A DNA stretch of 64,000 nt. Origin: DASSTY01 sp035760645. Lineage in GTDB: Bacteria > Gemmatimonadota > Gemmatimonadetes > Gemmatimonadales > GWC2-71-9. The translations under genes were made by a program, and so were the position numbers. The stretch covers positions 10,501-74,500 of the forward strand of contig DASTSO010000106.1 in assembly GCA_035760645.1 (NCBI GenBank), given 5' to 3'. Position 1 is the first letter of the stretch. Each line of letters begins with the position of its first letter. Positions 34,223 to 41,687 of the stretch are shown piece after piece. Below the pieces are notes generated by a model. It made no database searches. It was not told the DNA's origin and was given only the letters and a program-made list of their open reading frames with translations.

Positions 34223-35788
34223 ATGCCCCGCCCGAAGAGCATCCTCTGGGTCGACGACGAGGTCGAGAGTCTCGGCTCCCACATCTTCTTCCTCGAAGAG
34301 CAGGGGTTCGCGGTCGAGACCGCGACCCACGGCGACGACGCGCTCGTCATGCTGCAGCGGCAGCCGTACGGCGTCGTGCTGCTCGACGAGCAGATGCCGG
34401 GCCGCCGCGGCCTCGACCTCTTCCGCGAGATCCGCGCGCTCGACCACGCGATGCCGGTCGTCATGGTCACGAAGAGCGAGGAGCCGGAGACGCTCAAGGA
34501 CGCCATCGGCGCCGAGATCAGCGACTATCTCATCAAGCCGGTCAATCCGCGCCAGATCGTCAGCGTCGTCACCCGGCTGCTCGAGGGCGACCGCATCCGC
34601 CAGCAGCGCCTCAGCCGCGACTTCGCCACCCGCTTCCGCGAGCTCGAGGCGCGCCGCGGCGCGCCGCTCGCCTGGCGCGAGTGGGTGGAGCTGGTCGTCG
34701 AGCTCGCCGAGTGGGAGGTGCGCCTGGGCCAGGCCGACGAGCCGGGCCTGCAGGACGCGCTGCGCACGCTGCAGGAGAGTATCCGGCAGGACTTCGCCCG
34801 CTTCCTGCAGCGCCACTACGCCGGCTGGCTGCACGACGCGCGCACCGACCGCCCGCCGCTCTCGGTGGACGTCGGCGCGGAGTTCCTCCGGCCGGTGCTC
34901 GAGCGGCACGGGCGGGTGATGCTGGTCGTGGTGGACTGCCTCCGGCTCGACCAGTGGGCGATGATCCGCCCGCTCATCGGCGGGCGCTTCGAGGTCGAGA
35001 CGGCGCACTACTTCTCCATCCTGCCGACGGCCACCCCCTTCGCGCGGAACGCGATCTTCAGCGGGCTCTTCCCGGCCGAGATCAAGGCGCGCTACCCGCG
35101 CTGGTGGGGCGAGAGCGACGAGACGGGCCTCAACGCGCACGAGGCCGAGCTGCTCGGGGAGCAGCTGCGCGACCTCACCGGGCGCGAGGTGCCGGTGCAC
35201 TACGAGAAGGTGTTCACCGCCGCCGACGGCGAGCAGCTCCTGCGGCGGCTGCCGGCGCACCTCGCCGCGGGCGGGGTGACGGCGCTCGTCTTCAACTTCA
35301 TCGACCAGCTCACGCACGGCCGCACCGAGAACTCGACGCTCTTCGAGGTGGCGCGCGACACGCCGGCGCTGCGCTCGCTGACGCGCACGTGGTTCGAGCG
35401 CTCGCCCCTGTGGGACGCGCTGCGCGAGGCGGAGCGGCGCGACGTGCCGGTGCTGCTCACGACCGATCACGGCTCGATCCACTGCCACACCCCGGCCACC
35501 GTCTACGCCAAGCGCGACACGACGAGCAACCTGCGCTACAAGTTCGGCGAGGACCTCCGCGCCCAGGAGGCCGACGCCGCGCTCGTCGTGGACGACCTGC
35601 CGGCCTACGGCCTCCCCGCGCGCGGCCCCAACACCCGCCTTCTCCTCGCTACCGGCGACCGCTTCTTCGTCTACCCGACGAAGCTGCGCGAGTACCAGGC
35701 GCGCTACCGCGGCGCCTTCCTGCACGGCGGCGTGAGCCCGGAAGAGGTGGTCCTGCCGATCGCGCTGCTCACGCCGCGGCGCGGCTGA
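34223..35788 (+). CDS. PorX-like response regulator with PglZ phosphatase-fold domain
   Basis: 521 aa. Residues 1-125 are a receiver with D11/D12, phospho-acceptor D55, T83 and K105. A helical linker (about 125-220) precedes an alkaline-phosphatase-superfamily (PglZ) domain. Its likely metal and catalytic residues are D238 (VVVDCLRLDQW), T271 (ILPTATPFARNAIFSG), D361/H365 (FIDQLTHGR), D415/H416 (LTTDHGSIHC) and H501 (FLHGGVSPEEVVLPI). This architecture and these motifs match PorX of Bacteroidetes, which governs type IX secretion and has been reported to cleave oligonucleotides. No PorY kinase or T9SS gene is in the window. Confidence 0.9.
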   Translation: MPRPKSILWVDDEVESLGSHIFFLEEQGFAVETATHGDDALVMLQRQPYGVVLLDEQMPGRRGLDLFREIRALDHAMPVVMVTKSEEPETLKDAIGAEISDYLIKPVNPRQIVSVVTRLLEGDRIRQQRLSRDFATRFRELEARRGAPLAWREWVELVVELAEWEVRLGQADEPGLQDALRTLQESIRQDFARFLQRHYAGWLHDARTDRPPLSVDVGAEFLRPVLERHGRVMLVVVDCLRLDQWAMIRPLIGGRFEVETAHYFSILPTATPFARNAIFSGLFPAEIKARYPRWWGESDETGLNAHEAELLGEQLRDLTGREVPVHYEKVFTAADGEQLLRRLPAHLAAGGVTALVFNFIDQLTHGRTENSTLFEVARDTPALRSLTRTWFERSPLWDALREAERRDVPVLLTTDHGSIHCHTPATVYAKRDTTSNLRYKFGEDLRAQEADAALVVDDLPAYGLPARGPNTRLLLATGDRFFVYPTKLREYQARYRGAFLHGGVSPEEVVLPIALLTPRRG

Positions 35789-35804
35789 GCCGCCGGACGC
35801 CGCG

Positions 35805-36455
35805 GTGGGCCCCCACCTCCTGCTCACCCCCCACTTCCCGCCCGCCCGCGGCGGCCTCGCCCGCTGGATGGGCGACCTCGCCCGCTGCTGGCCGCCCGGC
35901 GCGCTCGTCGTCTCGACCGCCGCGGCGCCGCGCGCCGCGGCGGCGGACGCGGAGCTGCCGGTGCACGTGGACCGCCTCGCGCTCCCGCCGGCGCGGCTGC
36001 GCACCGTGGCGGGCATCGTCCAGTGGTCGCGCCGCGCGGCGATGCTGGCGCGCGAGCACCGCGCGGGATTCGCCTGGTGCGAGGGCGTGCGGCCGGCCGG
36101 GTACCCCGCGCGCTGGACGAGCGAGCGCATCGGCACCCCCTACGGCATCCTGCTCCACGCCGAGGGCCTGGTGCGGCTGCGGCACCGGGTGCGGCGCTCG
36201 CGGCTGCGGCGCCGCGCCGTGCGCGCGCTCGTGCGGCACGCCGCCGTGCTGGTCGCCGACGGGCGGCCGACGCGCGAGCACGCGCTCGCGCTCCTCGGCG
36301 AGCTCGGGCTCCCCGCGGCGGACGACCCGGTGCGCGTCGTGCCGCTCGCCGGGGCGCGGGGCGCCGGGTGGGACCGGGTCGTGGCCGATCTGATCGGGAT
36401 CGCGCAGGAGTTCCGCGGCGCGGCCGCGGTGCCGGGCGACTTCGGGGACGACTGA
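35805..36455 (+). CDS. Truncated family-4-like glycosyltransferase (N-terminal domain)
   Basis: 216 aa from a GTG 17 bases after the PorX-like gene. The start LLLTPHFPPARGGLARWMGDLARC is the typical GT4 acceptor-domain opening. The middle carries FAWCEGVRPAGYPARW and TPYGILLHAEGLVRL. After the inter-domain segment DDPVRVVPLAG the sequence jumps to WDRVVADLIGIAQEF, which looks like the final helix of a GT-B protein. The donor-binding Rossmann domain of about 150 residues is absent. An in-frame internal deletion is likely, so the product may be inactive or act as a binding module. Confidence 0.6.
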   Translation: MGPHLLLTPHFPPARGGLARWMGDLARCWPPGALVVSTAAAPRAAAADAELPVHVDRLALPPARLRTVAGIVQWSRRAAMLAREHRAGFAWCEGVRPAGYPARWTSERIGTPYGILLHAEGLVRLRHRVRRSRLRRRAVRALVRHAAVLVADGRPTREHALALLGELGLPAADDPVRVVPLAGARGAGWDRVVADLIGIAQEFRGAAAVPGDFGDD

Positions 36456-36456
36456 G

Positions 36457-36475
36457 CCGCGGCGTCAGGCCGCGG
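36457..36475. terminator. Hairpin shared by two convergent genes
   Basis: CCGCGGC (36457-36463) and GCCGCGG (36469-36475) with a five-base loop. It overlaps the stop codon of the patatin gene and lies one base past the stop of the truncated glycosyltransferase. A compact bidirectional terminator is plausible; there is no T-run. Confidence 0.4.
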
Positions 36476-37595
36476 TGGAGGCTTCCGCCGTCCCCGCCGG
36501 GTCGAGGAGGTCGGTGGCGACGATGGCCCGCGTGGGACAGTCGCGCACGAGCGCGCCGTCGAGCGGCGACCAGGTCTGCTCGGCGGCCGTGACGCGCACC
36601 TTGCCGTCGGGGGTGCGCTGGAAGGTGTCCGGCGCGCGCAGCAGACAGAGCCCGCAGCCGATGCAGCGCTCGGCGTCCACGCTCACGCGTACGCGCCGGC
36701 GCGGATGCATGCCGAGCTCCATCTCCTGGAGCGCGCCACCCACCTGCGCGAGCGCCTCCAGCGTGGCGCGCCGCCCCTCGGCCAGCAGCTCGGGCGTGCG
36801 GTCAAAGGCGAACATCGAGACGTCCTCGACGCGCGGCTCGACGAGCACGAGCGGCGGCCCCTGCCAGCCGCGCAGCCCCGCCTCGGTCTGCACCTGCATG
36901 ACGAGCTCGAGGCCGCGCGTGTAGATGGCGGCGAAGCCCTGCCGCTCGGTGCCCTCGCGCACGGTGGTCGTGGCCGAGAGGTTCACGGCGAGCACGGGGC
37001 CCGGGCCCGCGGTCGCGGCGACACGGACCGGGAGGTTCTCGATCACGGCCCCGTCGACGTAGTGGCGGCCCCGGATCGCGCGCGGCGGGAAGATGCCGGG
37101 CAGCGCGCAGCTCGCGAAGACCGCGTCGGCGACGCGCACGTCGCGCAGGCCGGGCAGGCCCCACATGACCTGCATGCCGGAGTCGATGTCCACCGTGTTG
37201 ACCAGCAGCGGGTGGACGAGGTCGTCGAAGGTGCGCTCGCCGACGAGCGCGGCGATGAGCGCCTCGAGCGGCTCGCGCCGGTAGATGGCGGGGGCGCCGA
37301 GCCGGCGGAGCGCCATGTCCACGTGCGCCACCTGGAAGACGTCGCGCCGGCGCACGCGGCGGGCGCGCGCCGCCATCTCGTCGAGCGGCATCCCGCTCGC
37401 CCAGCCGGCGGCGATGAGCGAGCCGATGCTCGAGCCCACCACGAGCGAGGGCACGAGGCCGTGCTCCTCGAGCGCCTGCAGGACGCCGACGTGGGCGAGC
37501 CCCTTCATCCCGCCGCCGCTCAGGACGAGCGTGAACGGCGGGGAGGCGGGCCGGGGCTGCGAGGGGCGGGGCCTGGAGCTGCGGGGTTTCGACAT
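36465..37595 (-). CDS. Patatin-like phospholipase fused to a C-terminal ferredoxin domain
   Basis: 376 aa. Residues 20-290 form a patatin/RssA-type serine lipase: oxyanion loop SGGGMKG (26-32), nucleophile elbow GSSIG (54-58, S56), catalytic Asp in DGA (D181), and the NLPV segment after it. Residues 300-360 form a small ferredoxin: C311-x2-C314-x2-C317 and C353-P, read as CIGCGLC and RDCPTRAIVA, enough for one [4Fe-4S] cluster. The middle stretch APDTFQRTPDGKVRV matches single-cluster ferredoxins. No signal peptide, so probably cytoplasmic or membrane-peripheral. Start at ATG 37595 (AGGTG upstream). Confidence 0.87.
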   Translation of the reverse strand: MSKPRSSRPRPSQPRPASPPFTLVLSGGGMKGLAHVGVLQALEEHGLVPSLVVGSSIGSLIAAGWASGMPLDEMAARARRVRRRDVFQVAHVDMALRRLGAPAIYRREPLEALIAALVGERTFDDLVHPLLVNTVDIDSGMQVMWGLPGLRDVRVADAVFASCALPGIFPPRAIRGRHYVDGAVIENLPVRVAATAGPGPVLAVNLSATTTVREGTERQGFAAIYTRGLELVMQVQTEAGLRGWQGPPLVLVEPRVEDVSMFAFDRTPELLAEGRRATLEALAQVGGALQEMELGMHPRRRVRVSVDAERCIGCGLCLLRAPDTFQRTPDGKVRVTAAEQTWSPLDGALVRDCPTRAIVATDLLDPAGTAEASTAA

Positions 37596-37724
37596 GAGCA
37601 CCTGCCGGGGAAAGAGCCCGCAGGCCACTCGCCGCGGGGCGCGCGGGCCGGTTGCCCGGCCGGCGGGGAATCATCTAACCTTCGACACGAATATGACGCG
37701 CAAGAACCATGCACGGGGGGACCG

Positions 37725-38666
37725 GTGGCCGACCCGGTCGTGATGGGGCAGGTCGAGCCCGGGGTGAGCCCGGAGCCCGGGCTGGAGCCGGCGCCGCCCG
37801 CCGAGGGGCGGGTGCCGGCGGCGCGGCGCTCGCCGCTCGTCCGGCGCTTCCGCGCCGATCCCTTCTTCCAGCTCGGCCTCGCGCTCGTGGGGCTGGTGCT
37901 CGTCGCTGCGGTGTTCGCGCCGTGGCTCGCGCCCCACAACCCCTACGCCGGCGACCTGCAGCACGACTATCTCGTCCGTCCGGGGGGACGTTTCCTGCTG
38001 GGCACCGACACACAGGGTCGCGACGTGCTCAGCCGGGTGATCTATGGCGCCCGCATCTCGGTCGCCGTGGGGCTCATCTCGCAGAGCGTCGCGGCGCTGC
38101 TGGGCGTCACCCTCGGGCTGCTGGCCGGCTACTACGGCAAGTGGGTGGACGCGCTCGTCATGCGCCTCGCCGACGTGACGCTCGCCTTCCCGACGCTGCT
38201 GCTCCTGATCGCCGTGGCGGCGGCGGTGAAGCCCTCGCTCCCGCTCATCTTCGTCGTGATCGGCATCGTGGGCTGGGCGGGGATGGCGCGCCTGGTGCGC
38301 AGCCAGGTGCTCGTGCTGCGCCGCGCGGAGTTCGTGCTCGCCGCCCAGGCGCTGGGCGCGCGCGACCGGCGGGTGCTCTTCCGCCATCTGCTGCCGAACG
38401 TGCGGGCGCAGGTGATCATCGCCGCCACCCTGGGCGTGGCCGGCGCGATCATGGCGGAGGCCGCCCTCTCGTTCGTCGGCCTCGGCGCGCAGCCGCCGAC
38501 GCCGAGCTGGGGGGCGATGGTGTCGGACGGGCGCGACCTGCTGCGCGTGGCGCCCTGGGTGTCGTTCGCTCCGGGCATCGCCATCGGCCTCGCCGTCCTC
38601 GGCTTCAACCTCGTGGGCGACGCGCTGCGCGAGATCTACGATCCGCGCCTGCGGACGGAACGGTAG
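37725..38666 (+). CDS. DppC/OppC-type ABC transporter permease
   Basis: 313 aa. N-terminal cytoplasmic tail rich in Pro/Glu, then six membrane helices. FLLGTDTQGRDVLSRVIYGARISVAVGL is the conserved DppC segment, LGARDRRVLFRHLLPN the EAA loop that contacts the ATPase, and LSFVGLGAQPPTPSWGAMV the C-terminal signature. GTG 37725 is chosen because GGGGGG lies 4 bases upstream; ATG 37743 has none. No DppB, ATPase or binding protein is adjacent. A DppB/DppA pair lies at the left end of the window, 35 kb away. Confidence 0.92.
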   Translation: MADPVVMGQVEPGVSPEPGLEPAPPAEGRVPAARRSPLVRRFRADPFFQLGLALVGLVLVAAVFAPWLAPHNPYAGDLQHDYLVRPGGRFLLGTDTQGRDVLSRVIYGARISVAVGLISQSVAALLGVTLGLLAGYYGKWVDALVMRLADVTLAFPTLLLLIAVAAAVKPSLPLIFVVIGIVGWAGMARLVRSQVLVLRRAEFVLAAQALGARDRRVLFRHLLPNVRAQVIIAATLGVAGAIMAEAALSFVGLGAQPPTPSWGAMVSDGRDLLRVAPWVSFAPGIAIGLAVLGFNLVGDALREIYDPRLRTER

Positions 38667-38673
38667 GGCAGGG

Positions 38674-38797
38674 ACTAGGGACTAGCGACTAGGGACTAGC
38701 GACTAGGGACTAGGGAGGTCCCAGGAGATGCCGGCCCCCTCGCCCCCAACCCTCTCGACCGCGCCCTAGGCCCTAGCCCCTAGCCCCTAGCCCCTAT
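38674..38797. repeat. Two facing arrays of 7-base CTAG repeats
   Basis: Left array: six copies of GACTAGG/C with an exact 7-base period (CTAG at 38675, 38682, 38689, 38696, 38703, 38710). Right array: five copies of CCCTAGC (CTA at 38766, 38773, 38780, 38787, 38794). The two arrays are imperfect reverse complements, separated by about 50 bases, so a long imperfect hairpin is possible. They lie between the DppC gene and the small basic protein gene. Confidence 0.75.
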
Positions 38798-38807
38798 TGG
38801 AGGTTCC

Positions 38808-38996
38808 ATGACCCGATCCCGGAAACCGAAGGCCGCTCCCCGCGTGATGGACCCGGGCGCGCCGGGGCTCACGCCCCAGGGCGATCCGCTCGAGCGGCAC
38901 GTGGTGCCGGACGGCGAGCGGGCCCGGCGTGGGGCGAAGGACGGCAGCCGTCAGGGCGCCGATGCCGAGCGCGACGCGCGCGAGCGGCGCCGGTGA
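38808..38996 (+). CDS. Small basic protein coupled to a class V aminotransferase
   Basis: 62 aa, unrecognised, rich in Arg/Lys/Pro/Asp (MTRSRKPKAAPRVMD and a charged DAERDARERRR end), predicted disordered. It is preceded by a good ribosome site (TTGGAGG, six bases from the ATG) and overlaps the next start as GTGA, so translation is likely. No similarity noticed to a known family. Confidence 0.6.
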   Translation: MTRSRKPKAAPRVMDPGAPGLTPQGDPLERHVVPDGERARRGAKDGSRQGADAERDARERRR

Positions 38997-40177
38997 GCGC
39001 CACGAACACCGCGCCTGCGGGCGAGCGCGCACGCTACGACGTCGCCGCGCTGCGCCGGGCGGAGTTTCCCTGGGCCGACGCGGGCACCGTCTATCTCAAC
39101 CACGCGAGCACCGGGCCGATCCCCGAGCGCACGCGGCGGGCGGTGGACGAGTTCAACGCGCTGCGCGCCCGGCCGTTCGAGCTGCCCGATACGCGCCTCT
39201 TCGCCATCTTCGACGAGAGCCGGCGGCGCGTCGCGCGGCTCCTGAACGCCGACGTCGAGGAGATCGCGCTCGCCACCAACACGAGCTGGGGCCTCAACGT
39301 GGCCGCCGCGGCGCTGCCGCTCGAGGCGGGCGACGTCGTCGTGGTGAGCGACCGCGAGTTCCCGGCGAACGTCTATCCGTGGATGCGGCTCCGGGAGCGG
39401 GGCGTGCGCCTCGAGCTCGCCCCCACGACCGACGAAGGGTGGCCCGACGAGGACTACCTGCTCGAGCGCGCCGGCGATCCGCGCGTGAAGTGTCTGGCCG
39501 TCTCCCTCACGCAGTTCAGCAACGGCTACACCGTGGACCTCGCCCGCCTCTCGGCGGCCACCCGCGCGAGCGGCGCCTTCCTCGTCGTGGACGCCATCCA
39601 GGGCGTGGGCCAGCTCCCGGTGGACGTGAAGGCGACGCCGGTGGACGTGCTCTCGTGCGGGGCGCAGAAGTGGCTCCTCTCGCCCTGGGGCGCGGGCTTC
39701 ACCTACGTGCGGCGCGAGCTCGTCGCGCGCCTCGCGCCGCCGCTCGTGAGCTGGATGGCGTTCGCCGGGACCGACGACTTCAGCCGGCTCGTGCAGTACG
39801 ACGACACCTTCCGCCCCGACGCGCGGCGCTTCGAGTTCATCACGCTGCCCTACCAGGACTTCGTCGGGATGAACGCCTCGCTCGCGCTCCTCGACGAGCT
39901 CGGCATCGGGGCGATCCGCGACCACCTGCGCACCCTCGCCGCCCCGCTCCTCGCCTGGGCCGAGCGCCGCGGCGTGCGCGTCACCTCGCCGACGGGGGCG
40001 CACGCCTCGGCGATCACCTGCCTCGCGCCCCCCGATGCCACCGCCGTTCATGCGCGCCTGCGCGAGCAGGGCATCGTCACCAGCCTCCGGGAGGGCGCCA
40101 TCCGCCTCAGCCCGCACGCGTACAACACGCCTCGGGAGATGGAACGGGTGGTGGAGGTGCTGGAGGGGGCGGTCTAG
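38993..40177 (+). CDS. Class V aminotransferase-family PLP enzyme (cysteine desulfurase-like)
   Basis: 394 aa PLP-dependent fold-type I enzyme. VYLNHASTGPIPERTRRAV is the family opening, EIALATNTSWGLNVAA the PLP phosphate site, and FLVVDAIQGVGQLPVDV holds the PLP-binding Asp. The Schiff-base Lys is in SCGAQKWLLSPWGAGF. Resembles isopenicillin-N epimerase/cysteine-lyase-type members, which use 'GAQKWL' rather than the SufS/IscS 'SxHK'. No catalytic Cys loop of desulfurases is obvious. The true reaction is unknown. GTG start overlaps the small basic protein gene. Confidence 0.85.
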   Translation: MSATNTAPAGERARYDVAALRRAEFPWADAGTVYLNHASTGPIPERTRRAVDEFNALRARPFELPDTRLFAIFDESRRRVARLLNADVEEIALATNTSWGLNVAAAALPLEAGDVVVVSDREFPANVYPWMRLRERGVRLELAPTTDEGWPDEDYLLERAGDPRVKCLAVSLTQFSNGYTVDLARLSAATRASGAFLVVDAIQGVGQLPVDVKATPVDVLSCGAQKWLLSPWGAGFTYVRRELVARLAPPLVSWMAFAGTDDFSRLVQYDDTFRPDARRFEFITLPYQDFVGMNASLALLDELGIGAIRDHLRTLAAPLLAWAERRGVRVTSPTGAHASAITCLAPPDATAVHARLREQGIVTSLREGAIRLSPHAYNTPREMERVVEVLEGAV

Positions 40178-40200
40178 GCGGGACGGCGGGACGGCGGGAC
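40178..40200. repeat. 8-base GGCGGGAC tandem repeat after a stop codon
   Basis: Three copies with an 8-base period directly after the aminotransferase stop. Similar runs start a few bases after the tyrS start on the other side (41597-41635) and inside queA (28627-28652). Confidence 0.6.
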
Positions 40201-40213
40201 ACTCATCTAACGC

Positions 40214-40245
40214 ACGAGCCTCCGGTGGGGTCACCGGAGGCTCGT
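40214..40245. terminator. Perfect 14-pair hairpin between convergent aminotransferase and tyrS
   Basis: ACGAGCCTCCGGTG (40214-40227) and its exact complement (40232-40245), loop GGGT. Lies between the 3' ends of two convergent genes, so it can terminate from both sides. No T-run follows on either strand. Confidence 0.65.
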
Positions 40246-40291
40246 ACCGCATCGGGACCTCCCGCGGTCCTGCCGCTCCCGCCGTCCCGCC

Positions 40292-41581
40292 CTACTCGAC
40301 GACCAGCATCGCGTAGTTCTTCTTCCCCTTCCGCAGCAGCACGAACCGGCCGTCGCGCAGATCGTCGCCGGTGAGGCGGCGGGTGGGGTCGGTGACGGGG
40401 GCGTCGTTGACGGAGAAGCCCTTCTGCTCGATGCCGCGGCGGGCGTCGCCCTTGGAGCTGGCGAGGCCGGCGCGCACGAGCGCGTCCACCACGGGGAGCC
40501 CGGCCGCGAGCTCGGCGCGCTGGGCGGCGACGTTGGGCATCGCCGAGGCGAGGGCGGCGTAGTCGAGCGCGCCGTCCGGCGCGGCCGCGACGGAGGCGCC
40601 GCCGAAGATCGCCGCGCTCGCCGCCGCCGCCTTGTCCGCTTCGGCGGCGCCGTGCACCTGCTTCGTCACCTCCCAGGCGAGGAGCCGCTGGGCGCGGCGC
40701 TGCTCGGGCGCCGGGGCGTGCTCCCGCATCGCCTCGGCGATCGCGTCGAGGTCGAGGAAGGTGAAGAAGCGGAGATAGCGCTCGACGTCGGCGTCCTCGG
40801 TGTTCACCCAGAACTGGTAGAACTGGTAGGGGCTCGTCCGCTCGGGGTCGAGCCAGACGCTGCCGCTCTCGGTCTTGCCGAACTTGGATCCGCTGGCCGT
40901 GGTGAGGAGCGGCAGGGCGAGGCCGTGGGCGCGCGCACCCTCGCGCCGGCCGATCAGCTCGATCCCCGCCGTGATGTTCCCCCACTGATCGCTGCCGCCG
41001 AGCTGGAGCTCGCAGCGCTCGGTGCGGAAGAGGTGCCAGAAGTCGTAGGCCTGGATCAGCATGTAGGTGAACTCGGTGAACGAGATCCCGGTCTCCATCC
41101 GGGTCTTCACCGACTCCTTCTGGAGCATGTAGTTCACCGTGAAGTGCTTGCCGGTGTCGCGCAGGAACTCGAGCAGATGCAGCTCCCTCAGCCACTCCGC
41201 GTTGTTCCGCATCCGCGCGGCGCCCGGCGCGCCCCGGCCGGGCGCGTCCTCGAAGTGCAGGAACCGGGCGAGCTGGCCCTGGATCGCGCCGACGTTGGCG
41301 TCGATCGCCTCGACGGACAGGATCGGCCGCTCGGTCCGCTTGCCGCTCGGGTCGCCCACCATGCCGGTGCCGCCGCCCACCAGCACGATCGGGGTGCCGC
41401 CGAGCCGCTGGAGCCAGGCGAGTCCCATCACGGGGATCAGGTGGCCGACGTGGAGCGAGGGCCCGGTGGGGTCGAAGCCGGCATAGGCCGTCACCGGCCC
41501 GGCCGCGAGCCGCTCGGCGAGCCCCGGGGTGGCGTCGTGGACGAAGCCGCGGGCAGTGAGGATCTGGAGGAGGTCGCTCAT
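40292..41581 (-). CDS. tyrS: Tyrosyl-tRNA synthetase
   Basis: Class I synthetase, 429 aa. AYAGFDPTGPSLHVGHLIPVMGL holds the HIGH-type motif (HVGH). ELQLGGSDQWGNITAGIEL is the tyrosine/tRNA-binding signature. The KMSKS-type loop is SGSKFGKTESGSVWLD. A C-terminal S4 RNA-binding domain follows (ARRGIEQKGFSVNDAPV). ATG 41581 is chosen; a TTG three codons upstream has no better support. Confidence 0.97.
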   Translation of the reverse strand: MSDLLQILTARGFVHDATPGLAERLAAGPVTAYAGFDPTGPSLHVGHLIPVMGLAWLQRLGGTPIVLVGGGTGMVGDPSGKRTERPILSVEAIDANVGAIQGQLARFLHFEDAPGRGAPGAARMRNNAEWLRELHLLEFLRDTGKHFTVNYMLQKESVKTRMETGISFTEFTYMLIQAYDFWHLFRTERCELQLGGSDQWGNITAGIELIGRREGARAHGLALPLLTTASGSKFGKTESGSVWLDPERTSPYQFYQFWVNTEDADVERYLRFFTFLDLDAIAEAMREHAPAPEQRRAQRLLAWEVTKQVHGAAEADKAAAASAAIFGGASVAAAPDGALDYAALASAMPNVAAQRAELAAGLPVVDALVRAGLASSKGDARRGIEQKGFSVNDAPVTDPTRRLTGDDLRDGRFVLLRKGKKNYAMLVVE

Positions 41582-41596
41582 AGGTGGCAAGAAACT

Positions 41597-41647
41597 AGGC
41601 GGGACGGGGGGACGGCGGGAGAGGCGGACGGCGGCGGAACCCGCCGC
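41597..41647. repeat. GGCGGGACGG-type repeats and small hairpin upstream of tyrS
   Basis: Degenerate GGCGGGACGG/GGACGGCGGG copies at 41597-41635 overlap a hairpin GCGGCGG-AAC-CCGCCGC (41631-41647), in the 106-base divergent gap between tyrS and the PBP1A gene. May affect either promoter. Confidence 0.45.
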
Positions 41648-41687
41648 TGGCTCGGGGATGTTCCGCTAGGTACCTTAACCGGTGACT

